From the NCBI RefSeq assembly GCF_022458985.1, contig NC_061783.1:12717913-12781912 (forward strand): 64,000 bases of DNA, read 5' to 3'. Position numbers and translations under genes: made by a program. The notes beneath the pieces are model-generated. The model was given only the letters and a program-made list of their open reading frames with translations, was not told the DNA's origin and made no database searches. The DNA comes from Mugil cephalus (taxonomy: Eukaryota; Chordata; Actinopteri; Mugiliformes; Mugilidae). This document shows, one piece after another, positions 13,750 through 24,200 of the stretch. Position 1 is the first letter of the stretch; the number at the start of each line of letters is the position of its first letter.

Positions 13750-14320
13750 CTTCAGTGACAGCCTGACAGATAAGCAGAGGGGGGTGGTTCGCAGTTCCTC
13801 TTTAGAAGTTTGTCACCAGCTACTGTAACAGTCACAAGATCAATCCAGTGATCCTCTGAGACGGCCTCAAGAGAAAAGGAAAGAGTTGACAGTGGAATTT
13901 TGGAGGAGGAAGGGAGGCGCTTCTCGTCCTTTTACGACACATTGTTGATGGGAGGCGAAGTGCAATCGCTGCGTTGCTTCACTTCCCCCCTGACCTCAGC
14001 GGTGGAACATACAGTGTGTGTTTGTGTTGATCTGAGGAGAGTCAGCAAAAGCAGCATTCTGTGTACTAACTGTGGAGGCCCCCTGGTGGTGATTACCGAA
14101 AGAGCGAGTTTCAACATTTTTAAAGAGACACGTGAGCATGAATAATTTAACTCAATGTAAATGAGGAACTATTAAACTGATTAACAAGCAGTTGTAAGCA
14201 CGTGGCGGTATTGTATTTGTCTTGTAGTACAAAGGAAAATGCCAACATCTCTATCTGTTTAGGGACATTGCAAAGCTCAAACAATGAGCAGGATAAAATA
14301 GATGAGATATATTTATATAT
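13750..14320. other. Non-coding stretch, nothing recognised
   Basis: Ordinary mixed sequence between the purine tract and the LINE 3' end. No gene, repeat family or structured element is seen. Confidence 0.6.
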
Positions 14321-15465
14321 CCGTTATTTAACCAGGTAAAACTCATTGAGTTTTAAAACTTCTTTTTTAAGAGTGGCCTGGCCAAGACAGCAGCACAGAA
14401 AACAGAACAGTTACAGCAAACACACAAAACACAAATGAAATATGGACACACTTCAGAAAAACAAGAGTGGGATTACATGATTACACGGTGCACTAACAAG
14501 ATCCAATTGAATGTCTTTTTCTCTCATTCTTTTATAATTGTCTTTAATTCCCCCAGAGTTACAAGATGTGTCAATTTCAAGTCCTTCTGCGCATCATTCC
14601 AGGTAGACGGGCCAGAGAATGTAAAAGCATTTTTGCCCAGATCAGTTCTGACTCTCAGGACCTGTACATGTGTGATGTCCAGAGAGCCATGAGAGGCCAT
14701 ATTGGCTGAGGTTTCTGCACACTTGCAAACACAAATATGTAAGCAGAAGTCCAAGAATAGATTTATGAATAAAAGTCAGCCGGTGAGAGTCTATGAGCAT
14801 ACAAAGATAGATAATGTGTGACTGCATATAAGGAACAATGATGTACACGATAGCTGCAACCAGTAATAAAACGCAAAACACAGTGATATACAGTTTCCTT
14901 AAATACTGATCCAGAGCGTTTCAACAGTCCAACAAAGGTAAAAAAAGAATTTTAAAAATTTGCAGTGATCAAATGTTTTGTGACTTGGTGAAAGACATGA
15001 TTTTTTTCTAAAAATGAAAGCCAATTTCAGTTTCAGTTTAGAAACAAGTTTATCGATGTGCAATTTAACGGATCGGTTTTCATCATTCAGAACACCCAAG
15101 TATTTATAAGATGCGGCCAAAACCTCGGAAGGTGAGATGGAAGCTCCTTGGCATTTGAAAATAGCATGATCAGCATTAAAATGGGACATAGCATCAGACG
15201 AATTATCACAAAGATTATTCACATGATTTGTGAACAACAGTGGCCCTAATATGGAACCTTGAGGAACGCCCTTTAGAACAGGGAGGAAAGAGGAAAAAGA
15301 CCCGGCGGCCTGGACACACTGTGTTCTATCGGATAAATAATAACAGAACCATTTTACAGTCTGCCTAGATAAGCCACTCTTGTGGAGTGTATCTGCCAGG
15401 AAGACATGGTCGACCGACGGCTGAAAAATCTCTGAAATTAATATGATTGCGGGAGAAGTCTGCAT
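14321..15465 (-). mobile_element. 5'-truncated, inactivated non-LTR (LINE) retrotransposon
   Basis: Read on the minus strand, an open stretch at 15,465-14,899 encodes a piece of reverse transcriptase. The palm motif GVPQGSILGPLLF is intact, and a downstream block resembling YLG...HIDKLVSKLKLKL is typical of fish L2/Rex1-like LINEs. A second stretch (about 14,754-14,524) carries the C-terminal signature AFTFSGPSTWNDAQKDLKL. The 3' end reads CCTGGTTAAATAACGG on the minus strand, matching the usual fish LINE tail ACCTGGTTAAATAAAGG. The copy is dead: the YADD catalytic box reads FNADHAIF, roughly 40 residues are missing between it and the YLG block, and the frame is broken between the two open segments. 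The exact clade is uncertain. Confidence 0.85.
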
Positions 15466-15469
15466 GAGT

Positions 15470-17700
15470 CAGAACCCAACACTGAACACAAGCAGTTGAA
15501 GACAAGCTCATGTAAAAGCCTGCATATCGACATCATAGTCGAAAACAAAGGACGGGTGGACTGTAGTGAATCACCTCAAAAAAAAAAAAAGAATACTTGT
15601 GGATATGAATAACTTGCTATATTTAAGTGCGCTGGTTGCCAAGGCACTTAAGTTGTGCGTGAGAGGAAATGTATTTAATAAAACATGATGGGAACAGTAC
15701 AAAAAAAAAGAAAAGAAAGAAGAAAAGTGGAGAAGGCAAAGAATTGTTCCAGAGTAAATGCAGCGCCAACAGATTCCTTCGGGTATAATCAATACGCGCT
15801 ATGAGAGGCTTTTATTGATCATACATGCAAAAAAAAAAAAAGAAGAAAGAAACTGGGATGACAACCACCAGGAGAATAAAAACACTCCTGACTGGACAGA
15901 TGGAAGACTTGAGTCAGCAAAGAACATCATAATAATTCGAAGGCTGTTATTTTTTATTAATAGTTTATGGGGCTATTCATCCTATATGTGTGGCTTGATA
16001 AAACAATCCACATAAAAACTTAAGTGTTTGCTTCTGGGCCTAAAAGGTGTTTGACAATTACACAAAATCCAGTTATACCTTGAAAGGCCATCACCCTTCG
16101 GTAAAACCTTGTAACCTACATCCTCTTATTAATAAGTACTGAGCTAATAAGCGGTGGGCAGAGCCACTCAAAGACTTCTCTTGAGGAAACAATCAATAAC
16201 CTCCAACCGCACAGGTTCCTCTTTCTTTTAAGTGCAACGCTGCTGCTGACAGACGGATTGAAGAGGCTTGATGGGGGAATGTCTTCTAGTTGGGTTGGTA
16301 GCATTTTGAACACTGTGTGTTATAGCTGCAGGTCTAATTCACTACAGTATATCTACAGTATACATATAGTCACTGATCAAACTTTAAACGCAAAACATAC
16401 AGGTTGAGTTTGTTCTACAGAGAACAAAGTGAACAGCTATAAAAGAGTCACAGCTGATAGTGTCAAAAATCAACATTTATATTTGATTTTTACACATAAA
16501 TATTTGTCAAGTGAGTTTCTGATGGGATACAGCCACACTTGTTCCTATTTAAAACCCCAACTAGTATTTCAGAACTGGTCTTACCTTCCTATTATGTTTT
16601 ATGCATATTTTTTTATTTTTTTTATTTTTTACTACAGCTGGTGAGAGTAAAGGAAAAGGCCTGAGGTAAGTTCAGCAGAAAAGTTTTTTTATAATGTGCC
16701 ATCCAGTGCAGCAAAAAAAAAACCTTGCTTCAACTCATGTTGTAGATAATCTCTTGACAAGTTACAACATGCTTTTTCAATATTATTCTTCCTTCACTTA
16801 CGTGTGTTTGCAGTTTTATAGAACCCACCTGTGAAACTATAATGACTTTCAATGGCTCCATTACACAGCAGCAAACCAGTATATCAGTGTTACAAGTCTC
16901 TGACCCCTGTGATCACCGCCACCATCGTGGTCCAAACAACAACAGCACAACGCTGACTACGCAGTACGCTGCTCCATCACAAGCTAATGCGTTCGCTCGT
17001 CAAACAGCGCGGTTCAATAAGCATTAGAAGTTCAGAAACGGATAACAGGAGTCAATCGATCCACCGGCCCACTTTTACCTCAGTGCACATAACCCCTTAA
17101 CACACACTAACCTGTTCCTTAGATAACAATAACGAAACTTGTAAGAAACACCTGCTACACCCACTGGGCACGTCCACACATGTGCTGTAGTCCATTTAAA
17201 TTTGACAATATGATCCCGCACAATCAGTTTATGAGTGCCCACATATCTGCATACAACCTGATTATTCCCTCATCAAAAGTATCTAATCAAACTTTTTAGG
17301 TCCACTGTGGGGGATGTAAGTGGGTGGATAGGGAGGAGTCACATGACTAATTTAAAAGAGAAAACATAGAGGCATGTTTAGTTTAAAGTCACCAAGGACG
17401 ACTAGAAAGAGCAGATACTTGTCAGTAATCCGCGGCATAGAGCTCAGGATGATTCTGTTGAAGCAGCAGGTGTGCACTCTTTCCAAAAAGGACTCTTACA
17501 TCACTCCACAGGGACCAAGACAGAGATGACTTCACTGAGAGCTTCTCAGGTTCACGGCAGCACTTAAGACAATTAAAAGCCAGCCCAGGGAGGCAGACAT
17601 TTTGAAAGGAACTCAAGATTAGATGAGATCAAAATGCCTTATAGCTAGCTGTTCATGTCAGTGTGTGATATTAAAATGAAACCCCTCATTTAATCCAGGC
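15470..17700. other. Non-coding stretch, no gene seen
   Basis: AT-rich sequence with poly-A runs near 15,578, 15,830 and 16,712 and T-rich patches near 16,610. No recognisable coding frame or RNA gene. It directly follows, on the minus strand, the donor of the candidate exon at 17,707-17,782. Confidence 0.6.
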
Positions 17701-17706
17701 ACTTAC

Positions 17707-17782
17707 GGTTGAACTTCCTGCGGCGGACATGAGGCCTCCAGGGTCGGTTGCGTATCCAGTTCAGGCGCCGAGGCAGCTCCAT
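17707..17782 (-). CDS. Putative first coding exon (basic peptide) of an unrecognised leftward gene
   Basis: On the minus strand an ATG at 17,782 opens 25 codons beginning MELPRRLNWIRNRPWRPHVR and ends at a perfect GTAAGT donor, with the exon ending at 17,707 one base into a codon. The peptide is very Arg-rich. It sits at the downstream edge of a GC-rich, CpG-containing region (17,720-18,260) that looks like a promoter and 5' leader. It is about 3.5 kb downstream of the slc7a7 stop on the same strand and is not part of that gene. The donor phase equals that of the candidate exon at 2,992-3,070, so the two could be alternative first exons of one gene. I do not recognise the product. Confidence 0.35.
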
Positions 17783-18260
17783 GACGCCAAGCAGGTGCCG
17801 GCGCGTAATGGCCACTCAACCATCAAAGAAGAGCACCCCGGTTCCACTGCCCATCCCCGGGACACACGCGGCCTCCAGAGCATCAGCGCGGCCAAGTAGC
17901 ACTTCAGCAGCCTTGAGCTTTTTAAATGCGTTCATTCACTTTACTGCAGCACGTCCTCCCACTCTGTGGGAGAGAGCAGGTAGAGTAGCTGTCGCTGTGC
18001 TCGGCTACATTTCCCCTCCACTGCTTTATCTTTTATGCATGAGTCAGTGGAACCCAACTCCCCGGGTTCTGGAGAGGAGCACAGCCAGGCCTCCGGCCAG
18101 GAAGGAGCACAGAGCGACGGGCAGCTCCTGAGGCGCGGAGCTGCTGAAATGTGACGCCTCTGCACCGAGCCTCCGGGGAGGGGAAGGTGGTCGGGTGGAC
18201 GGGAGGTGGTGCTTCGACAGCCACCTGAGGAGGCTGGAAGGTAGACGGACGGGCAAGAGG
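17783..18260 (-). promoter_or_regulatory. GC-rich, CpG-containing candidate promoter/leader
   Basis: This block stands out from its AT-rich surroundings by high GC and many CpG dinucleotides. Long but compositionally biased frames cross it on both strands, which is typical of CpG islands. It lies immediately upstream, on the minus strand, of the candidate exon at 17,707-17,782. No TATA box was identified. Confidence 0.4.
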
Positions 18261-18429
18261 TGCCAAGACAGTTGTGGTCGTGCATGGTTAGAAACATAAA
18301 TAAAATAAGAGTTTATATAAAAAAAAAAAAAAAAAAAGCGTCACGGAAAAGACAAGGGTCTGGAACGGAAAGGCGTCGATGCAAAGATTGCTTGAGGAAT
18401 ATAATACCTATTGGTTTATCCTCCCTGAA

Positions 18430-18826
18430 TATTTTCAGGAGAAGTGACCAACACTGACCATCTTGTGACAATACAATGTTCTTCCCACAGCAGTGACACT
18501 CCTTGTCATGTCACTTGTCAAAGACACACACAAAAATGGTTTAGGAACAACTAAAAAAAACATGGAAACATCACAAGGTGTTGACCTGGCCTTCAAATTC
18601 ACTAGATCCCAAACTGATCAAGTATCTGTGGGATGATCCACAGAGGCCCCTCCCCTCCACCCACAGGACTCAAAGACCCCCACTAATAACATTGTGTTTC
18701 CAGACACCACAGGACACCCTTAGAAGGTCCATGTCCATTCTCTGATGAGTCACAACTGTTTTGGAGGCACAAGGAAGACCTACACAATATTAGGAGGGTG
18801 GTCATAATGTTATGCCTGATCGGTGT
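18430..18826 (+). mobile_element. Internally deleted Tc1-like element, copy A
   Basis: The right end reads GTGGTCATAATGTTATG..CTGATCGGTGT, the inverse of the Tc1-like terminal motif ACACCGATCAGCCA...ATT. The left end is degraded and begins near TTTTCAGGAGAAGTGA. The internal stretch around 18,574-18,640 (GGTGTTGACCTGGCCTTCAA..., then CAAACTGATCAAGTATCTGTG) is the decayed 3' part of a Tc1 transposase, the region that normally encodes W-P-S-x-S-P-D-L-N-P-I-E-H-L-W-D. Most of the transposase is missing. A closely similar deletion derivative lies at 54,013-54,390. Confidence 0.8.
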
Positions 18827-18829
18827 GCA

Positions 18830-19400
18830 TCTCTCAAATGCGTTCAGCTATAACTCAGGAAATATAAGCATCTAAAGGGTCTTAACAGGTAAACACGTGA
18901 CATACAGTCTTAAAAAAAAGCTTTCACTTGAATTCAGATGACATGTAATGTTAGAAAATCCTTCGTCTCCAAATGTTTTAGAAAAGCTGGATAAAATGTG
19001 ATGCATTCATCGCTTTTTATTCAAGGCGGCAAGTCACAATTTTTAATTTACACTAATCTGTAAATTGCCACAAGTGTCCAAACCCCCACGGTATTCAGCT
19101 TTACAAAGCTGAACAAGTGAACGTCGAAAATCCTACCCCTTCCAAAAGGACCTATTCATCTGCATCAGGAACAGGAGACTGACGTTAGTCTGACGCCTCT
19201 GTAGCAGTTTGTAGAATCTATTCACGTAAGCAGAGAACTGCCACAGTAAATTATCTTCCAGGGTCAAGCGGCACTTTTACTGGGTGAAGGGTTAAAAGAC
19301 AATGACCTCTAGTGGCTGTGAGCCACTCGTTCATGTCATCAGGTTAAATGTGGAAAAAAAAAAAGTGGAAAAGAAGCATCGGAGACACTGACGTGTGTCT
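18830..19400. other. Non-coding stretch between Tc1 relic and slc7a7 3' end
   Basis: No gene or recognised repeat is seen. It lies just beyond the best candidate poly(A) site of slc7a7. Confidence 0.5.
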
Positions 19401-19404
19401 TAAT

Positions 19405-21260
19405 TTTATTCAGATAACAACACAAAGCACATTCCTGCCTCAAACAAGACTTCCTCCAATGAAGCGCTAGTTTCACCGTTTGGTTTGTCCGTCTCTAAAA
19501 ATACAATAAATAGTGACCAAAGTACACACTCAAGAGACAACTCAAACACACAAAACATTTGGTACCAAGTTGAACAACAAATAGTTCACAACATTCTCAA
19601 CGTGTACTTTCTGAGAAGTAGTTTTATAACACGTCCATATAAGTAAGTATATTGAAAATAGTCGTTATGGTTACATCGCAACAGCAGAGACAATTCACTA
19701 TTTTGGTTTAAATGATTTCAATCCCAGAGAAAGCAAATACACAAAAACTAAGACCTGTGTGCTTCCAGAAGCTGGTGTAGCTGAAGTTCTTCAAAAGTCA
19801 AGTGTGACGACCTGAATTTGTAAAAACTATCAAACAACAGATGAGGACCTGGAAAACATTTGGCCTAATCCTACAACAAGGTGTCAGGGATTGTGCTCAA
19901 GATGCTCAAAAGAAAAGCTAAGTTACGATATCAAAAATAAGCAAGGCATTTGGATCACACTCACAGAAGGCACATACAGTCAATAAGGATGACCACTAAA
20001 ACAGAAACACTGACACGTGTCTACCTGTACTCCAACACTCTACGGCCACGACGCTCTCATTAGAAAGCGGTGACACTTTGCTACAAGCTCACTGTTGTGA
20101 GCAGGACGGTGGTAGAGCAATCGGCCCGTTTGAGACCTTTTGCTCATGCAGTGTGAATTAAAAAGGCAATAATACGTTCAATATCCCATTTATCCCAATA
20201 AACTCTTAAGACAAGAGCGGGTACCAAAAGACAGTCTAATAATCAGCAACAACATGTGCACGCCTTCATGGTTGATCCTGAGGTTTGAATCCAATAAGAC
20301 CCGTTCCTGAAATAAAACGTAACCTAGAGGAGTCTTTATCGGGTACAGTCACTTTTAAAACCCTTGACATTAATAATTTGTTTTTGTAAATGGCTAAAAC
20401 AAAAGAGACAACAAAACGTGAACAAAAAAAAAAAAAAAAAACTCTTGAATGAGACTTGGGGACGTCTTAGATTGTCCATGGACGTTAAGGCAAGCTACCA
20501 GTAGGAGGCGCCTGAAACCGAATACAGCCCTGAAGACGCAGTAAGAGGGGGACACTTCACAGGCACCAGGGGGCATGATTACAGCATGGTGATGGATTTG
20601 TGATCATAATGGAAGCAGAACTACTGCACACAAGGAAGAGCAATTTATGTTTATATATATATAATAAAAAGCAAGAAGTTAATTTAAACAGTCCAATCAC
20701 TTCCCAAACTAATTATTTTCTTTCTTAAAAAAAAGAAGAAAAAAAACTATCCAGTTGGTCCTTAAGCTCAGTAACAGAATAAAGCCTTCTATATTCAAGG
20801 AAAGTCAAAGACAAAAAAGTGAAATGTGCAAAATTGCTGCCATGCTTTGAGGTCTGTCAGCGAGTCTAAAAGTTAAACTAAAAGCTTCTTGACTCGTTCT
20901 GCTGCTGCCTTGAACATAAAGATCATGTCTAGACTCACAGGTGTAAACAGCTTATGTGCACATGTGGAACTGCGCCCTGTACCAGAATATGAATATGCAA
21001 GTGTTGACAGAGTTAATCTGTATAGTGCTGCTTTATTGTAGGGTTATAAAAGACTTTAAATTAAAAAGTAAATCCAGCCACTTTATTCATTATGGCACGT
21101 GTGTGTGTGTATGTGTGCGTTTGTGTGAGAAAGAGAAGAGGAGGGTAAGAGGTGTGCTTTGCTCATCTCTCTCTCGCTTCTTTTTTTTTTTAATCCACTG
21201 TTCATTGATCCTCTTCCATCTCTCCATACAGTCCTTCACCACAGGTCTCCTGTCGTTCCG
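19405..21260 (-). other. slc7a7: Candidate 3'UTR of slc7a7
   Basis: This minus-strand stretch follows the transporter stop codon and contains no recognised repeat family. AATAAA signals on the minus strand occur at 19,405-19,410 and at about 21,082-21,087, so the UTR is either about 1.85 kb or about 0.2 kb long. A poly-A (plus) / poly-T (minus) run sits at about 20,424-20,442. The extent is inferred, not shown. Confidence 0.35.
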
Positions 21261-24200
21261 TCACTCCATCTTATCTGGGTCTATGTTGTCCAGATCAATA
21301 TCCGGCGAAGCCACGCAACACATGCACAGTTTTTGAGTGTACACAGAGATCTGGTCTGAAGTGACAGAGAGAAAAGGAAAAATGGAGAAAAACTGGTTTG
21401 ACAACAAAGGCAAGAAAGAGAACCTAACACTAGACAAGTTACTTTAAAAAGGGAAAGTACAATGCTGTGGCATGTTGTGTTAATGTAGGATAAATAGTAG
21501 AGACAGAGCACATAGTGCTTTGGGCTGATTGTGGCATTTTATAATGATTACTATCTAGTGTTAGCGTGCCGATATTTTCTGTTGGCAATCAAAGGCAGGA
21601 ATAATAGTCAGGTTTACATGGAGACTTGTTTTCCTCGTTCCGGCTGAAGGTTTCAGGTCAGGTACATGTACCTCTACTTTTAATCGGATCAGCCATTTTG
21701 GTGTAATATCCACTTGTGCTATTGTGTTGCCTTATAGTAGCCGAGCTTCAAGGATTTCCAGGGGTTACGATTTTTTTCCACGCTTCAGTCTATCCCGGCT
21801 TCATTAATTAATTAATTTTTGATGGACCCTGTTAAACAGTTCAATATTTAAATTTTTTTCTGCAGTCTAAGCGTGCGATAATGTCTAGTTCTTCCAGAGT
21901 TGTCATTAAAAACAAGCTCTCTGTGGAGCCGCAGACCAGTTGAGGAAACGTCACTGTGCATTTACGTCAAGACAGAGCATCCGCAGACAGAACGGAGCCT
22001 GACTTCATTCTGATTCACCGTTTACACGACTTTCAATCGGTTTGGGTAAAGGATTATTCTACTACCCTTGTGAAACCAAATGAAATTTCATCCAGTTTGG
22101 ATCTGCTTATTCTGACGGAGGTGTTTATATGGAGCATTTACATTCGTTTTGGGCTCCTAAACCGATTGGAATTGGAATATTGGGCTCCATGTAAACCCAG
22201 CTATAGACTACGCAATAAGCCACTGTTTTCAAAGGGCTACATCTGTTTTGATACAGCACATCCGACCTGAATAATCAACAATAGTATATTTTAGACACAT
22301 TAAATTTACCAGCCTGGGTATGTTAATAGCTGCCAATGTATATTATGATAGCCACATTTTTTTAATCCACCTTAGTTAACTATTTGCTAATGGAATCATT
22401 CCCCATTGGGATGATTTCTGCTCACTATAGCCCTCCTGTGCCTGTTCACTCCAGACAAAGACAAAAAAGGAGCGATGGCCTCCAACCAGATTTGCCGCGG
22501 CAGCTGATGAAGCAGAATATTGCTGCAGATAATGTTACCGTCGCAAATAGATTCTAATTGTGTGATAAACACTCAAGGGAGTACGGTGAGCTCACTCAGG
22601 CCAACACGCACTGGAAGATGGTTTAAAATGTAACAAATAGAGCGTGGGTCGAGTATCAGATTCCACATTGTACTCAGATCAGTATAATACTGTATATTGG
22701 CAACTTTTTTAATCATGCATTTGTCGTCTGAAAAAATCCAATATCTCTGCTCTATGTGGCAGATACGGTTTCAAAATCATTAATTCTCTCATATGCTAAT
22801 TCTCTACAATCCAAAGGGAATTAAAGCAAAATGTAACACTTTTGTAGGATAGTCTATCAAAAAGATATTAAAAAAATAAAATAAAATTTGTTTTGCAACA
22901 GCAACAGAACCACTGTGCTGAGAAAACCGCTGTCATGACACGTTTAAGTGTCGCTTACCAAGGAATTTACTGAGGAAGGCTGGTCTGGAGCTGGGCGGCA
23001 GGTGGATGCAAATGTAGTACACGGGTGCACCAGACAGTGCCACAGCAATTCCCACAAAAGTGTTGATGGTGTCGCTGTAGAGTGGCACCACCACCAGGAA
23101 CACGGTGCACAAGCAGAAGACTATCGGGAAGAACAAGGACAGCTGCACAAGACACAGAGGGGGAGGGTTAGAATTGCATTAAATGTAATTCCTCAGCCAT
23201 GATGCAGCGTGGGCACTTCTCTGGTTCCTGAGAGAACCAAACAAACTGGCGTATCAGAAAGATCAGGGCTCACAACTAAAGTGCAGAGGGCGGTCAGGCC
23301 TGCAACGCAGGTACTGTTGATGTGTAAATAAGCGTAAATAAAGGTCTAAGAGGCAGCACGGGCAGACATGCAGAACCGTGTAGCTTTTAAACAAGCTGTT
23401 ACTTTTTAATAGTCACAGTTTTTGATTTCTGTTCAACCATAGGACCTTGAGCGATAAGGGCAATGGGAAGGTCAAACTGTATTATATTTTTCAAGAGTCC
23501 AGAAAGGCTCAGTCATTTCTGATGATTTGTTGAACACTGGATTTAAATGTGAATTGAAAGCACACAAACAATCAGCCTGCACACTAAACACTTCACGTTT
23601 CTCATTATTTGAGTGTGGTTGAAGGTTCTTGCTATTGTCCAAACAATTTCCAGCTTCTTCATGTGGACCCATCAGGTTGGGGTAAACTAACCAGCTTCAC
23701 CAGCAAATAGTCCCTTTTTTGTAAGGATTTTATCTTTGAGTTTGGCCAGTTCAATGAAATCACATCAAACTCAAAAGAAGAAGAAAATAGACTGGTGATG
23801 GATGAATAGTATAAAAGTAACTCGTAAAGTAAAACTATCTTTACATTAAAATACAAGTAGTATGTAAATGTTACAAATGTGAGGTGCACAAGACTCTCAC
23901 TCAACATACTGAAAATAACATCTAAATGCACTAAGTTCAAGTTCCTAACAGAGGCAGAAGTTGGAAGTTGGAGTTAATACTATACTACAGCTGCTGCAAT
24001 AAATTATGTTTTATTTTCCTTCCGCTGTTATTATAGTTCACTACCTACCTGAACATCCCATCAGAATATTTCATACAACAACAATGTAGAAGGTAAAGTC
24101 ACTCTGGTCACGCTGCATCATTTTTAATACCTTAATAGGTCGGTGCATATCGGGAGCTTTGAAGCGAAGATAGATCTGGCTGCCTATTGACAAGCCGATG

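Noticed and set aside
17748..18297. Frames of 118-127 codons on both strands around the GC-rich block at 18 kb
   Set aside because: Overlapping, compositionally biased frames typical of CpG-rich DNA. Only the short exon-like segment at 17,707-17,782 has a donor and start context.
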